From positions 45,843,941-45,907,940 of the forward strand of contig OW203763.1 in the NCBI GenBank assembly GCA_934045905.1: DNA of 64,000 nucleotides, written 5' to 3'. Below the pieces are notes generated by a model. That model was not told the origin of the DNA and did not search any database. It saw only the letters and a program-made list of their open reading frames with translations. This DNA comes from Leuctra nigra. Its lineage: Eukaryota > Arthropoda > Insecta > Plecoptera > Leuctridae. Position 1 is the stretch's first letter. Each line of letters starts with the position of its first letter. A program made the translations under genes and the position numbers. Below are positions 1-13,600 of the stretch, piece after piece.

Positions 1-1338
1 CTGATAATTATTTAATTTATCTGAAGAAATCCATAAGAAAAACATAAACGCTTCAAAACGATGAGCGGGAACGTTGAGTGATGGACGAGAAATATGATCC
101 ACGAGCTAAAAGCATCAAGCCCGATGATTGCCGAATGCCGTCGGCACAAAGATTCTGTGCCCCAACACCGCGGTTCGGCTCGAGCTCTGCTATGGCGAGA
201 ACGCATGAGCGCATGCGTCAACTTCTAGAATGTGGTCACTAGTGGGGCACGGTATTAGCTGTGCCCCTGGTTGCCTACCCAGCCAGGTGCCGCTAAGATT
301 TCAAGCGGGCGACGGAATATACAGTAATTTCATTGATTTGGAGAGCGTATGGATGGGAGTTTCAACATTTTACATTACAAATTGAACATTTAAATTGTTC
401 TCAGAATAATTATTGGTTGTTATTTGCAGAATATTATAATAAATCATTGAGGAATTAAATTATGTTTTTTTTTATTTATAACCTGATATTTTAGGTAGGG
501 CACGTGCCCCTGTGCCCCAATGCACCAGCCGCCACTGGTCTAGCAGAACCTCAACCAAGGCCAAGGGGGTTGGGCTTCAACCAAGGCAGTCAGTGATGAC
601 GGCCAATCAGAATCACACAACATTAGGCGGGAAATTTTTGAAAGTATCGGTAAGGGGGGAAAAATAGTAGTATCGCCGATACCGCCGATACGGCATCGGT
701 CCATCTCTAGTTTTGAGTATTACAAATGTCAACACTTTTTACGATTAAACGTTTACCAAAGGTTAAACGTTTACCAAAGGTTAAACGTTTAAACGTCCCA
801 CCCCTAATTGCTAACTATGATTATTAGGGGGGTTCACGATTACGATTTAATCGAATCGGTTAATCGATTATTGATTTTAAGTCGATTAATCCGATTTTAT
901 GACAAAAAATCGATTCGAAGAAATTCCGCCAAAAGTTTCAAATTTAGTTCTTCTTTTTCCGTTAGAGCTCCTCACTACTCTGTTTTTCACTGATTTCTGA
1001 GCATACCAAATCCAAAATGGCTGCCGTCAGCTTCAGTTCATGGTGATAATTATAATATTTCTTTGTGTGCATCTTATTCATTCAAAATATCTGTGTTTCA
1101 AACTTTCAAGTGAGTTTTCTTAACTTGCACATTTTTCGCAAGTTTTTTTTTCATAGTAAGGAAATATCTTATAATGAAATTTTTTGCAGATTTATACAGG
1201 AAAAGCACTCCAAACAATTAAACTAATCTACATTAAAAAAACAATTGAAAAAGTATAAATGTTTCACAGCATGGTCCCCTTAACCAAGTGATCCTCATCT
1301 GAACATTCAACACTCAAGTTAATTTGCATTCCACTCAC
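1..1338. other. Intron/unknown with transposon debris
   Basis: No ORP exon recognised. Around 483-537 the minus strand reads like the end of a hAT-type element (CAGTGGCGGCTGGTGC). At about 630-815 two fragments end in hAT-like CCATCTCTA and CACCCCTAA, with a 19-bp repeat GTTTACCAAAGGTTAAAC. At 826-930 another fragment begins TAGGGGGG and carries ATCGATTAATCG-like repeats. Boundaries and target duplications are unclear. Confidence 0.4.
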
Positions 1339-1645
1339 TTTGGTGTGGAAGACAATATTGGCCGAGTATCCGGTCTGTTTGCACGCCAGCACGATCTTCC
1401 CTCCAAGTTCGATCCACGGGACGTTGATGATGGAGCGGGCGTATGCGGCGGGCAGCGCGAACACGTACTGCTCGCGATGCGCGCCCAGCGTCAGCACGAT
1501 GTCCCCGATCATGTTCACGCCCACTGACATGCCCGAGAAGTTGGACTTGGTCCAGATCGAGGCGTTGAGGCACATCTGCTTCTCCGGACACTCCACGTAG
1601 AAGGCGGTGACTGGAGGATGGTGAGACACTTGCTCCGCGGTGTAC
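1339..1645 (-). CDS. OSBPL11-like: ORP exon 8: EQVSHHPP signature and ORD core
   Basis: 102 codons plus a leading G that completes Trp with exon 7. It contains [47 protein letters not shown] and [12 protein letters not shown], then donor GTGAGT. The acceptor is the AAG at 1646-1648, which exists only because this copy of a 100-bp tandem duplication has 3 extra bases. The following FYGGK... exon is not found down to base 1. Confidence 0.93.
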
Positions 1646-4600
1646 CTTCACACACAAGTCACATGTCATGGCACAAACTCTCTCCGGACACTCCACGTAG
1701 AAGGCGGTGACTGGAGGATGGTGAGACACTTGCTCCGCGGTGTACCACACACAAGTCACATGTCATGGCACAAACTCTCATAGATTCACAGCTTTGGTTT
1801 CCAACCGTAACCGAGATATAAAAAATTACTTACTATACAATGAGACTGATCAAGTGAGCATCCTATTACACAAACTTATGGATCATTTTATCTGTCAAAT
1901 AGTTCCAAAGCAGAGCGCTAGTTTCACCTTAACATAGGGTGTCCATATTTAGAATTTGGAAAATCGGAACAGTTTAGGGTCACAATGGGGGGTCTGGGGG
2001 GAGGGCCCCCCAGCAACACACGGGTCTGGGGCCCGGGAAAATTTTGAATTTCAAGAATGAAATAGAGCTATTTCTATGCGTTTTGGACTAGAATTTTCGA
2101 CGATTTCGATCACCTAAAATTGCTAGTTCACAATTATAGAAATTATGTTTCAAAGTTAGTTTCCATATATATTCTCAAAAATTTGCTTTATGGAGGGAAA
2201 AAGTACATATATATTGTAACCCAGCGAAAGAGCTGAAAACAATAAAATAAATAAATACAAAAATATTGCGAAGTCGCCCAAATCGGCGATCGGCGACAAC
2301 AACAAAAAGTTGGTTGCGATATGGTAGGGATATGGTCGCCCAAATTGGGACAAGTTGCCCAATCTGGCAACCCTGGTCCATAACAGTCAAAGCAAATTGG
2401 ACAGTCAGCTGACTGTGCAGTGTGCAGTCAGCAGTGGACAGTGGCTGTCGAGTGTCGAGATTCGAGACGGCTGTGACCAAACTGTTCAATTACTGCGCAG
2501 ACAATATAGATAGAGGCACAGCAGATTATTCGCCGCGCAGCAAATTATGAATTTAATTTACGAAAACACGGTAACATGTCAAAAATCGGGACAAAAGGCG
2601 TCCCGCTTGATGGTCGTGGGGACAGCGGGACAGGTTGCTAGAAAACGGGACTGTCCCGGCAAAATCGGGACGAATGGACACCCTACCTTAACACCCTACT
2701 TATTCACATACATTCCGATGGAAACTAAATCCTCAATTACACGGGGAAATTTCTTATTCAACTTCTGTGTCACTTCTTGATGGATAATTTCTAGATGAAA
2801 ATAATAACTTGAGCCAAAATGTTGATTTTCAAGTTCTGTAACAAGAATCTGCTTCATGGAAATGCAAATTTTACAAGGGAAGTGAAAAGTTGACAGAATG
2901 GACGACTTGTCCGGGGGTTGGAGTTTCTAGCGCAAATATTTCTTAGTTCTTATTAGACCGTATCAAGTCTTAGTATAATTACATCATAATTTTCATTATT
3001 GCTCAGCTATCATGGATGATTCGCCCCCACCGGCTGGATTGGAATCCACCGGCTAATCCACAGCTGGTTCCGGCCAATGAAAATATATTGTTCACATATT
3101 TATATGAAGTTGTACAACTTCATTCCTTTCCACATTTGGCTAAAATTATTAATAAAGTATTTACATAATATAATAGTTCATTACAGCCTTTTAATAAAAT
3201 AAAAGAGCTGTGCCAAAAAATTACTTAGTTTAATATGGATATTTAGAAAGCATGCACAAATATACTATTGCACAATATGTACAAGAAATTTTACTTGAGA
3301 TAACCAATAGTACCTCCTACCTATATTGAAGATTATAAAAATAAAGCACTGCATGCCACAAAAAGTATGTATTTTAAAACTTGAAAAGATATAAGAAATC
3401 GTCAGAAAATAGAAATTAATTCACCACAAAAGTTGTACACATTACTGTACATACATATGGATGTGAGCTAGAAATATTTCTCAAGATATTGCCCCCAAAA
3501 ATTCAACTATATTTTTCGCAAACATGGATAGTACTTGGAGGCTGTGAATGACTAGTTGGCTAGTTTTCCTTTTGGTCTCTTGGCAAAGGTTGATCAAGTT
3601 ACATGATTACGAGAATATTAGGGCTGTGCGAACCGGTTCGGTTAGGTTCAAAAACTGAACCAGACACAAAAGTTTTTCAAACTTTATTTTCAAATCTTCG
3701 CACCAATTTTTACATGATTAACTGTTGATTTTTAATAAGATCACTGATTTTGATTGGTCACATTACATGACATGATGACATAAAGTCGACACAGTGAGAA
3801 TGGATTTTTGGCAACTCTAACTGGTGTTTTTTCAAATTATTAAAAACAGAAACAATCAAAATTCCATTGCTTTGTGTTAAATTTATGTACCTTCTTTTAC
3901 AAAATGCATTCATTATTTATTAGGATAGAAATCTACAGTTTCTAAAGGTTCGGTTCGAGTTTGGAATAGGTTTGGAAATCTACAGGTTCTGTACGCGATC
4001 AGTTTGACTTCAAAATTTTGGTTCACACAATCCTAGAGAATATGTCTATTGTCTATTTTTTATCTCCAAGTAAATCCATACACAGTGGTGGAAATATATT
4101 CTTTTTTAGAAAATTGACCCTCCGTCATTACTGCGTCATTGCGTCATTGTTTCCCTCACCAGAGTGTTGTGTCAGTTGAAGTCTCGGAGGGGAGTCGCCA
4201 GGAGCAGTGAAATGTTTCTCCGACGATGGGATTGTACGGCTTCTTGGCAACGCTCGTCTTACGACCCATGTGAAATGACGTGAGATACCATTCCAGCACA
4301 GCGAGTATTCGAGCCTCTGGCGTCTCTTGTTCGGCAATACTGCAAACATCCAATCCGATTAATGTTAACACTCCACTTTTTACGAGGATAATAAACAAAT
4401 ATCAAGCTGAAGACTGTTCGTATTTAATAAATGATAAAAGCCATTGAAAATTTAATCTGTTGCTTAAGGATAATTCAGTGCGGAGAGCAGAAGTAAGGCC
4501 TAAAAAAAATACATACAACTCTGAAATAGCTATTACCCTGAAAAAGGGCAATATTTTTAAATTAAGAGAATTTTATTACAATTTTATGACTTAACCAAAT

Positions 4601-7600
4601 AATTTTGTAATTTAAAATGCAAGTACAAGCAACTGATATCCCTCTCTTTTTGATACTGGATAGTTTATAAATTTTGATTGATTATGATATAAAATTTTAT
4701 CAAATTAATTACCTACATGTTACTTTTCTGTAACTGTAATGGAACTGAAAGTTTGAAAAAAAGAATGGTTCAAATTCTTATTTAAAAACATCAGTTTCGA
4801 TTACAGTTGCACAAAAAGTATTGGTTGATTTCTGTTCAAGTTCCCGATTTGATTACTTGGCAACTTACCGAAGAAAATAATCTGGATGTCCCATGCAATC
4901 AGCGAAGAGTTCCAAAAGTGAACGACGCTCCAATATAAAAGTGGGTAAGACGACACGGGTGAGATCCATGCCTAGTTTAAGTTGTGAGAGTAAGTGTAAG
5001 ATCATTGATCTGTGCTCCTCGACAGGGCCTGACGTCGAGTCTTCAACATCTTCTTCGTCTGTTTCATCATCATCAAGACTGTACCACTGTACTGCTGCAA
5101 CAAATACAAAGTGTCTCCTCCACTTATCCACATTACATATCCATTATCCACTCTCTGGACACTTCAAAGATAACAAGCTTGTCTTTTTCAAATGAAAGTT
5201 GAATAGAATTAATACATAGAGACGAGAGGCCCAACATTATCTAAGACATTCTCACCAATAATAATGATTCTGTTTGGATTGGCGGCATTTAAGCAGGGAC
5301 AGCGCCCGGAATTTTTGATAGGGTGGGCAGTGAGCGGCGGACATTTATTTAGGGTGGGCACACAATTTCCACTGAACTGAAAATAGTGTTAGGCTAAAAG
5401 AAAGCCATGCCCCGCAGGGTGTTTTTCAGATATTTAAATCAACATCAACGAATTTGGGACGCTGAAAATACTACATCTGGTGAAAATGCAAGAAAAATAT
5501 GAAAAAAAAATATGATTGGAATATCACAAAAAATAGGGGTCGAGTGTAAAATTACAAAATAAAGGCTCAATCTATAGGTACATCATACAACTTGTATGCG
5601 GTGTAATCAGAAAATTATTCAATCTGTGTTATTTGATTACTTATGTCATTAAATTATAACTAAGAATTCAAATTCAAAAACAGAAATAAAAATCCGTGTA
5701 AAAATCTCGCGCCCACCCTTGGCGCCATCCCTGCATTTAAGTCACCGTTATGGTGGGAAAAAATGGTCAGTACATTTCAATTTGACTCATCTCTCAAAAG
5801 AAATAGTATATCATAAGTAAGTACCTAGTCACTAACTTGCACCTTTGACATCAATATTTTGCATATAGCGTTTCTGTACAGAATGAATATTTTGCATATA
5901 GTGTTTTTAAATGAATATTTTGCTGCAATTTAATGTCTTAAATAAACCTACAGTTGGAAGCTAATAACAAGTCAAAACCTCTCACATGCAGCATTCACAA
6001 TCACTACTCACATGTGAAAATCTATTACTTAATTCTCAATCCTTGATTAATCATCAATCGTCATATTCAAATATAAAATTCAATACACTCAACTGTCTAA
6101 TATCTCAGGATATGAGATATTAGACATTATACATAGTTATTAGATATTTGAATATCTTCAAGTGTGACAACTTATTTTAAACCTTTGTCACAGAAACTAC
6201 TACAAAACCATAGTAAAAAATTAATGAAAAGATGTAAAACGTCTTCTTTTATTAGAAAATTCAATAAATTTAAGAATCCAGTAAGTTAAAAAATCGTTGA
6301 TATCATCAATATTGCATATTCATAGCAAATGAATTAAGAACCCAATTCTGACTATTGATGAATTCTATAATAACCGTATGTTCTGACTTCTGAAGTTCTG
6401 ACCATGCAAACACATGGGCCACATAGCAAGATTTGTGTTTATTTGGTGGTAAAACAAAATATAATAATGAAAAACTATATTTTACAAGTTGAAATACTGT
6501 ACTTGACTCGAGAATGGTGCTCGAGAGGTTTTGAGACATGTCAGGGATGCAGTGCATAACTTTTCCCCAGTATATGCGATCAGAAAGTATTACAAGGAAC
6601 CAAAACTACAGATTAGATGGAAACTATCGAACTAGTAATTACTAGAGGACATCTGCAGTAGGTGCATAGGTTGTGTCAGGCATTGCTGCCCAACCACATT
6701 CAGAGCACTACCAATACTTGCAATACTTGCAAAACTACTACTGTTCTAGCTAGCAAATGTAACATTCACTTTACCACATCTTTTACATATTCAAAATATC
6801 ACCAACTAGTTCACATATTACTTAGTAAGTAATATTAACATTGGAGGATTATAATCACAGCTATCCAAGATTTTTAGCAATGCAATATGTAATTTCTGGA
6901 ATAAGTACCAAGAAGCTTTTGGCCTCAGCATTTGAGGAAACCATTGGATTGCATTTTCATTTTTCCTTGATTGACACACTTGTCAATATGTCAGAGTTGT
7001 TACTTTAAAATGTCAAGTTTTAGACTCGCGGATATACCGGGTGGCCCAAAAAAAAGCACAATGGGCGATACGTCGCTCTGACGAAACTACTACACAAATT
7101 AGGCTGAAAATTTCATATAATATAATATATAAGCCCCTTATATACTAAGGTGTGATGTGTGAAAGTTTCAAAAAACACTACTTTTGTAAGAAAAAAATTA
7201 CAGCTGCTAGAATTTTGTTGTCGAAAAATCGATTACACGGAGCCGCGTTCAGAAAACAGCCATTGTCTGGGACGCACTTTCTTCAAAACTACTAACGATA
7301 TCAAGTTGAAAATTTCACATATTATTCAAAATATATTGCCATCAATTGTGTGAAAATTTCAATACATTAAGATCGTTGAAGCAAAAGTTGTGGAATCTTG
7401 AATTTGAGCATCAAAGCAGAATATACTGGAGATAATTTCACAAGTTTTATTACACACAATAATTTGAAAAGTGAAATCATCTTTCGGATTTTCTGCTTTT
7501 AAGCTGAACTTCAAGGTAACATAACTTTCGTTCCATTGATCCAAATGTATTACATTTTTTACACAATTGATAACAATATATTTAGAATAAAATGTGAAAT

Positions 7601-10600
7601 TTTCAGTTTGATATCGTTAGTATTTTTTATTAACCGCGTTCCGACCATTTGATATTCTCTGAAGGCGCGCTGTTTGAGCTCCGTATAATTGACTATTCAA
7701 CAACCATATTGGAACAGCTGTAACTTTTGTCCAACCTAAGTTATGCTTATGAAACTTCCACACATCAAACCTTAGTATGTTGTTTATATTATCTGAAATT
7801 TTCAGCCCAATTCGTACAGTAGTATCGTCACAGCAATGTCTCGCCCATTGTGCGTTTTTTTGGGGCCCCCCGGTATTTGTATGGTAGGTGTTAATGTTAT
7901 CCTTGTTAAGATAATAATAATAAGACAACATGTAGATGAACATGTAGAACACATTGCTGAGTGATATCACATACATGGCCATGTTCCATACTCCATAGTG
8001 CAAATGAATTAATACCGACATTGTTTCAGACCGCAGTGAATTCATTTTAGTTATAGAATACGGGGAAGAGGGAATTCCTACTGCATGGGCTTTATATTGT
8101 ATTAAAAAAAGTCTCAATAGAATATTTAAGCCATAAGATCACCATATCTCTTTGTAAAATTGAATTAAAGATTAAATTGTGTCATTGGGTCATCCACCAA
8201 CGGAACAAATGTATGATTTGTCCACACGATTACGTCCAAGACTTGGATTCAATGAAAACACGTGTTAAAGAGCAGAACAGCTTCTCGGTGACTCAGCCAA
8301 ATAACAAAATTGCAGTTCAAACTGTCCTAGAGAGTCAGAGAAAACGTAATGTTAAATATGAAGATACTTTTTATTCAATGAAACTGAAAGAACTTTCAAG
8401 TTCTTTCAACTTGAAAGAATCATTGCTGAAAACCAACTGAACTGTTACTGTAGAAAAAAATATTAACACACTGCATGCTAAAACCAGATGCTATTAGCCT
8501 ATTACTAACCGAGTCTGCATTTTGCTCTTCAAGCTGCAACATTGTTGAATGTCACACGAACACGTAACTCATGTTATGTATTTTTGAAACTGGTCATCTT
8601 CATTCATGATAAATGTAACAGTACTAATGGCAAACTGCATAATTTTTGCATGAAAAAGGTTGAGGAAATTTTTAACATCACAACGTTTTCTTTGTTTCTC
8701 CAGTACAATTTTCAAAAAAAAGCACTTCAATGGTTTTAAAACATGACCGAGAGTATTTATAATATCGATGGCTTGAGGTTACCTGGACTTGCATCAACTT
8801 GAGTGTCATGACAGGCTAGAGGTGTTAGTGGTAGCATTGAAGGCAAGGGCTCGATTTCGTGCAGCTGCCAACTAAAATCAAAACGCGAGATGCGCGCAAG
8901 AGCAAAAAACAGATTTTATAAATAAGAGTCTCTGCAGTAGCTACTTTTAACTGACTTCCAGATACAAGATAAGATTATTCAAGAAGCATGCAATTTGAGC
9001 TCTGGTTATACAACACAACATTACACAAGTTCCTCTTGATTGTTATTTGTACATTTTCAACTGGAAATCAAGCAAACAAGCACGTGAATTGTGCTCTAAC
9101 TAATATTAAATATATTGACAGTTCTAGACAGTTGCATGCAAAGAAGCCTGAATCAATATCATTCATACTGTCATACATAATATCATAATATGTAATATAA
9201 ATGGTTGCGTTAAGTAGAATGGATTTAGGAAAACGTAAAGATTTTAAGTCAAAATATAAGTCAATATTTTGACTTAACTCATTCTGCACGGTAGGTATGT
9301 CTAACTGAGAAGAAGCAGGTATGTCATTGTCATGGCATAATTTCAAAGCTTAATATAATTGCACTACGAAATGTGTGCATTAGGGAACTTAATTAGGTGT
9401 TTATAACGTTGCATTTAGCACACATTTAAAACACAATTATAATAAAATACAATTTATTCATGGAGTTACTTATTTTAACCTGGGAAAAAGGAGTTAAGTT
9501 GCTGACTTGTCTGCTTGTTCCCCGTAGACATCTGATCATTTTCAAATGTCTGGTTACGCGCAATACCAATTTCCAATAGGAATAAATTGTCTGATGTACC
9601 TGATTTTACTCTAAATAAAAAATATGAGTTCACTTTATAGGAAAAGTGACTTAACTCATTTTGACCAAAAACTGACTTACCCGCTTATTCCCTGGGAGTA
9701 GTGATATATTAACCTGCTTTAACACAATCTAAAAACTAGAATGTAAAAAAACATTAACAAACAATACCAAAAATTAGTTCAGAGAAAATGCAAAAACATA
9801 AGAACAACCCAAACTATATACAAACACTGAAGCTGGATTAAATAATACGTGACAGAGTGAGTTGCAGGATTGTGAGGGAACGTAAGATGAAGCAGAGCAA
9901 AGAACCTACCTTCGGTGAAGTGCGAGCAAGATGACTAAGTGAGCAAGATGCAATGTGTAAAGGAAGTGGGCCTCAATATTAGCTAGAGACAAAATAGCCA
10001 CAAAACAAACTTTAATTATAAAATAAAAATCAAACATTCAACTGGTATTTTAATATCATTAATTCATAATTGTATTTACAACAACAAAATCACAGTATTT
10101 AAAGATTCAGTCACTTTAAAAAAGGCACTAGTCAGAGCATCCTTCTGGCAAATAACGGCGTTTTAATTTCTCTAAAGTCCCGCTGATAGGAATCTACGAT
10201 TTTTTACTCCGATGCTTCCACCGCAGGCGAATCTTGGGTTGTTGATGCCGCCTGAAAGACATCCTATCGGAGTTACATTCTGCTCTGATAAGTCACTTTT
10301 GATTATAATAATGACAGAATATGCTAAGTTATGAGTTGTACAAATTAAGTGAACAAATCTTTATGTACATATGGTACACCCACGGTCAAAATAATTGACG
10401 GTAAACTGCTAAGTTGGAGCTGGAATTACCATCAATATTTTGTTAAATTGAGAAATAACTATATTACGTATGAAAAATATGTTAGTTAATAGTTATATAT
10501 GCTGGTATAGATTACGTATGTTGGTTGGTTCTTATAATCAAACCCTTCAATCTTATATGCTCGCCGGCTGCGTTTGCCTCTGTGTTTTTGTCTGGATAAT

Positions 10601-13600
10601 CAAGTTTTGAAAAGAACTTAGAATTTGCAAGGAATTTATGTGACCGCGGGTGTACATATGTTTGCCAAGGAGGGAATCAGTTGCAAAGATATTTAATGCT
10701 CTCAGTGTATTATAGTTAGTAGGTATTATCAACATTATTACTACAACTTTCACAAGTTCCTTTCAGTTGTGTCGCTTCAGCTGACCTGATCTTTCACTTT
10801 CTGAATGAAGCCGGTGATTTCACAACTAACGGACATTGCGAGAGCCCAGGTCACTCTCTCTTTAAATGTGTTGAATGTCTTTCAAATTCCAATCACTTCA
10901 TTTGCATCTGAATAACTACTGTTCTCTACTTAATCTGTTCTCATTGGGTCATTACTTATTCCATTTCAAAATGAATACTGATCGCTACATTTTATATCAT
11001 GTATGTATTTTATTAGTGTTTTGGGATCTTTGATTTTTCAAGTTCATACATTGAAGAGTAATGCCACACCAAATCTTCCAAAACGGCAATATGTCGATGG
11101 CCCAGTTCTATACTAATGTGACATCTAAAAAAAAATCAAATAATAATATAACTGGATTCAGAATGCCATGCTCTACCCAGTTCTGTCCAAACCTTCTAGT
11201 TTCATTCATGTCCAAAAGAATAACACTGTAGCAGGTTACAGCATTAGAGTAAACAAAAGAAAATTAAATTAAAGAAAATTAAATTAAATTAAAGGAGTAA
11301 ATTAAATGAGATTAAAGAATATCATATAATGAACAAAGCTTTAAGGAAACTTTTAATAGATAAAGCAGTATATTCAATAAGTGAATACAATAAGCATGTG
11401 TAATTTAAAATATTGTATAGGTATTATTAGTTATCACTTATAAGATTATTATTGTATTGTTAAATTGTTGAGAAATTGTTAAAACAATTAACATTGTAAT
11501 TAACAATAAAGAAATGAAATATCTAATACTTAGGGGTGTGCGAATAGTGATTTTTGACTTCGAATACGAATATCCAATAATTGACAAAAATATTTCGAAT
11601 ATCGAATCGAATATCGAATAATTGGAACCTAAATTAAAATACATAATATCAATTTAAAAAAATAATTGGGCACCAAACTGTTTTCATATTACCAGAATGA
11701 AAGATGGCCATAGTGAGAATGTACTATGATTATGATGTAATATGCAAGGATAATATTGTTGTCTTGTCACTAATCATCACAAAAGATGAAATAAACAGGA
11801 AAAAAGGAGTATGAGGAAGGTCTACCTGGAGGAACAATAACCTACAAATAATATTCCCTCGAAATCAAAATGGCGGCCACGACTATTTCCGGTTGGAGTT
11901 TAAGACTTTGCAGCAGTTGGCAGCATTGAAAAACACTCTTATTTGAGAAATAGCGGGATAATTTTGAATTAAAAGACATGAACTATTCGAATTTTCGAAG
12001 TATTCGAAATTTCGAATACTTTATTTTCGAATACCAAATCCAATATTCGAACCAAATATTTTCGAAGTATTCGAAATTTTCGAATATTCGCACACCCCTA
12101 GTAATACTCGATTTATCTTAGATTAAAACTATTATTCAGGAAATTCCACATTCTTAAACTGGGCCATCGATCTGTGTGTATTTCATTTATGAACTATTTT
12201 CATGCATTTATGTACACTCCTGGAAACGGAAAATGGTCCGCAATCACCGAATTCACTCGACTCCTATGCTAGTATTTATTATTTACTTAAAGTAATTTTT
12301 CGGCCCTGAACTTACACTAGCCATCCGGTCTTTGTACCAAAAAATTATATTGTATATTTGTAATCAATGATAAATACTAGCCGTAGTGTCACTTGAACAT
12401 TGACCACGGACCAATTTCAGTGTCCAGGAGTGTACATAAATCAAATATACACAAACATGTACCTACACTTTTAGTCTTTTGTCACCTATTTTCACTTTTC
12501 AGATGGGTTATCTAATTCGAAAAAAGTTGGAAATTTGTTATTTTGTTCCATTTTTTGCACTTGATTCTGTCGGCTAAATTAGTTTCATATCTTGGATAAC
12601 AATATATTTTATATTTGAATATATTTAATATATTTTATCTTTGTTTCGAAATACATCGAAACAATACCTATAGTTCAATTCTAAAATAATTTCAGATAAT
12701 CCATTACTTACACTTAGAATGGTAGGTACCTACCAATTTTAGCGTTTTAATTATAAACAGATCTAATCATGTATAAACTATAAAGACTAAAGAGTGTTAA
12801 TAATTAGTAATCTGGAAAATTTTTCCACTATATTTTCAACTACTATACCAATACCATAACATACAGTCACTTTTATACTACATCATTATTTGATATTGAT
12901 ATTAGTCATAGGTACATTTAACGTAGCAATGATTGAAAATTGCAATGACATATTATAAAAAAGTATTAACCACTTGCACTTGCGGTTGCCACACAGTATT
13001 AGGGAGAAAATATGTTTTTATTGAAAAATTAAGATAATTGCTGTTTCCTCCACATTTCTGCTGGAGGTAAACATACAGTCCTACACATTTCAGTAATTAA
13101 ATTTTCTAATAGTATTTATTTTATAAAAATAAAAAAAATCGTAAAATTTTCCAGAAAAATGTGTCCAGAAAATTTCAAATGCAAAAATTATTTGCGGAAA
13201 ATTTGTCAAGTCATATCTCTGCGTATAAACCAACTTTTTTATGAGATGTTGACTTCGAGTGGTGTAAAATCATTATTTGTGCTTTTGAGAAACAATTTGT
13301 ACCTCACCAGTTTTATCTAAAATAGTAAAAATGTGGTCTAACTAATGATTACCGACTTATAACTTTGCATAAAACACATAAGCGTTGATGTTAAGAAAAT
13401 TTTCATGTAAGCAGGTAAGGTAACACTTTTTTTTAAAAGTATAACATTATTAACTTAATCCTTCGCCTAATAAAATAAAACTCCTACTATTGACAGCACG
13501 GTACTTGAATGTACCTTCATCTAGTTCCAAGCGTTGAATCGGGTTGGGTTTACTGGGATCTCGAGACAATAAGCTGTCCAACCTTCAATAATAATATTAA

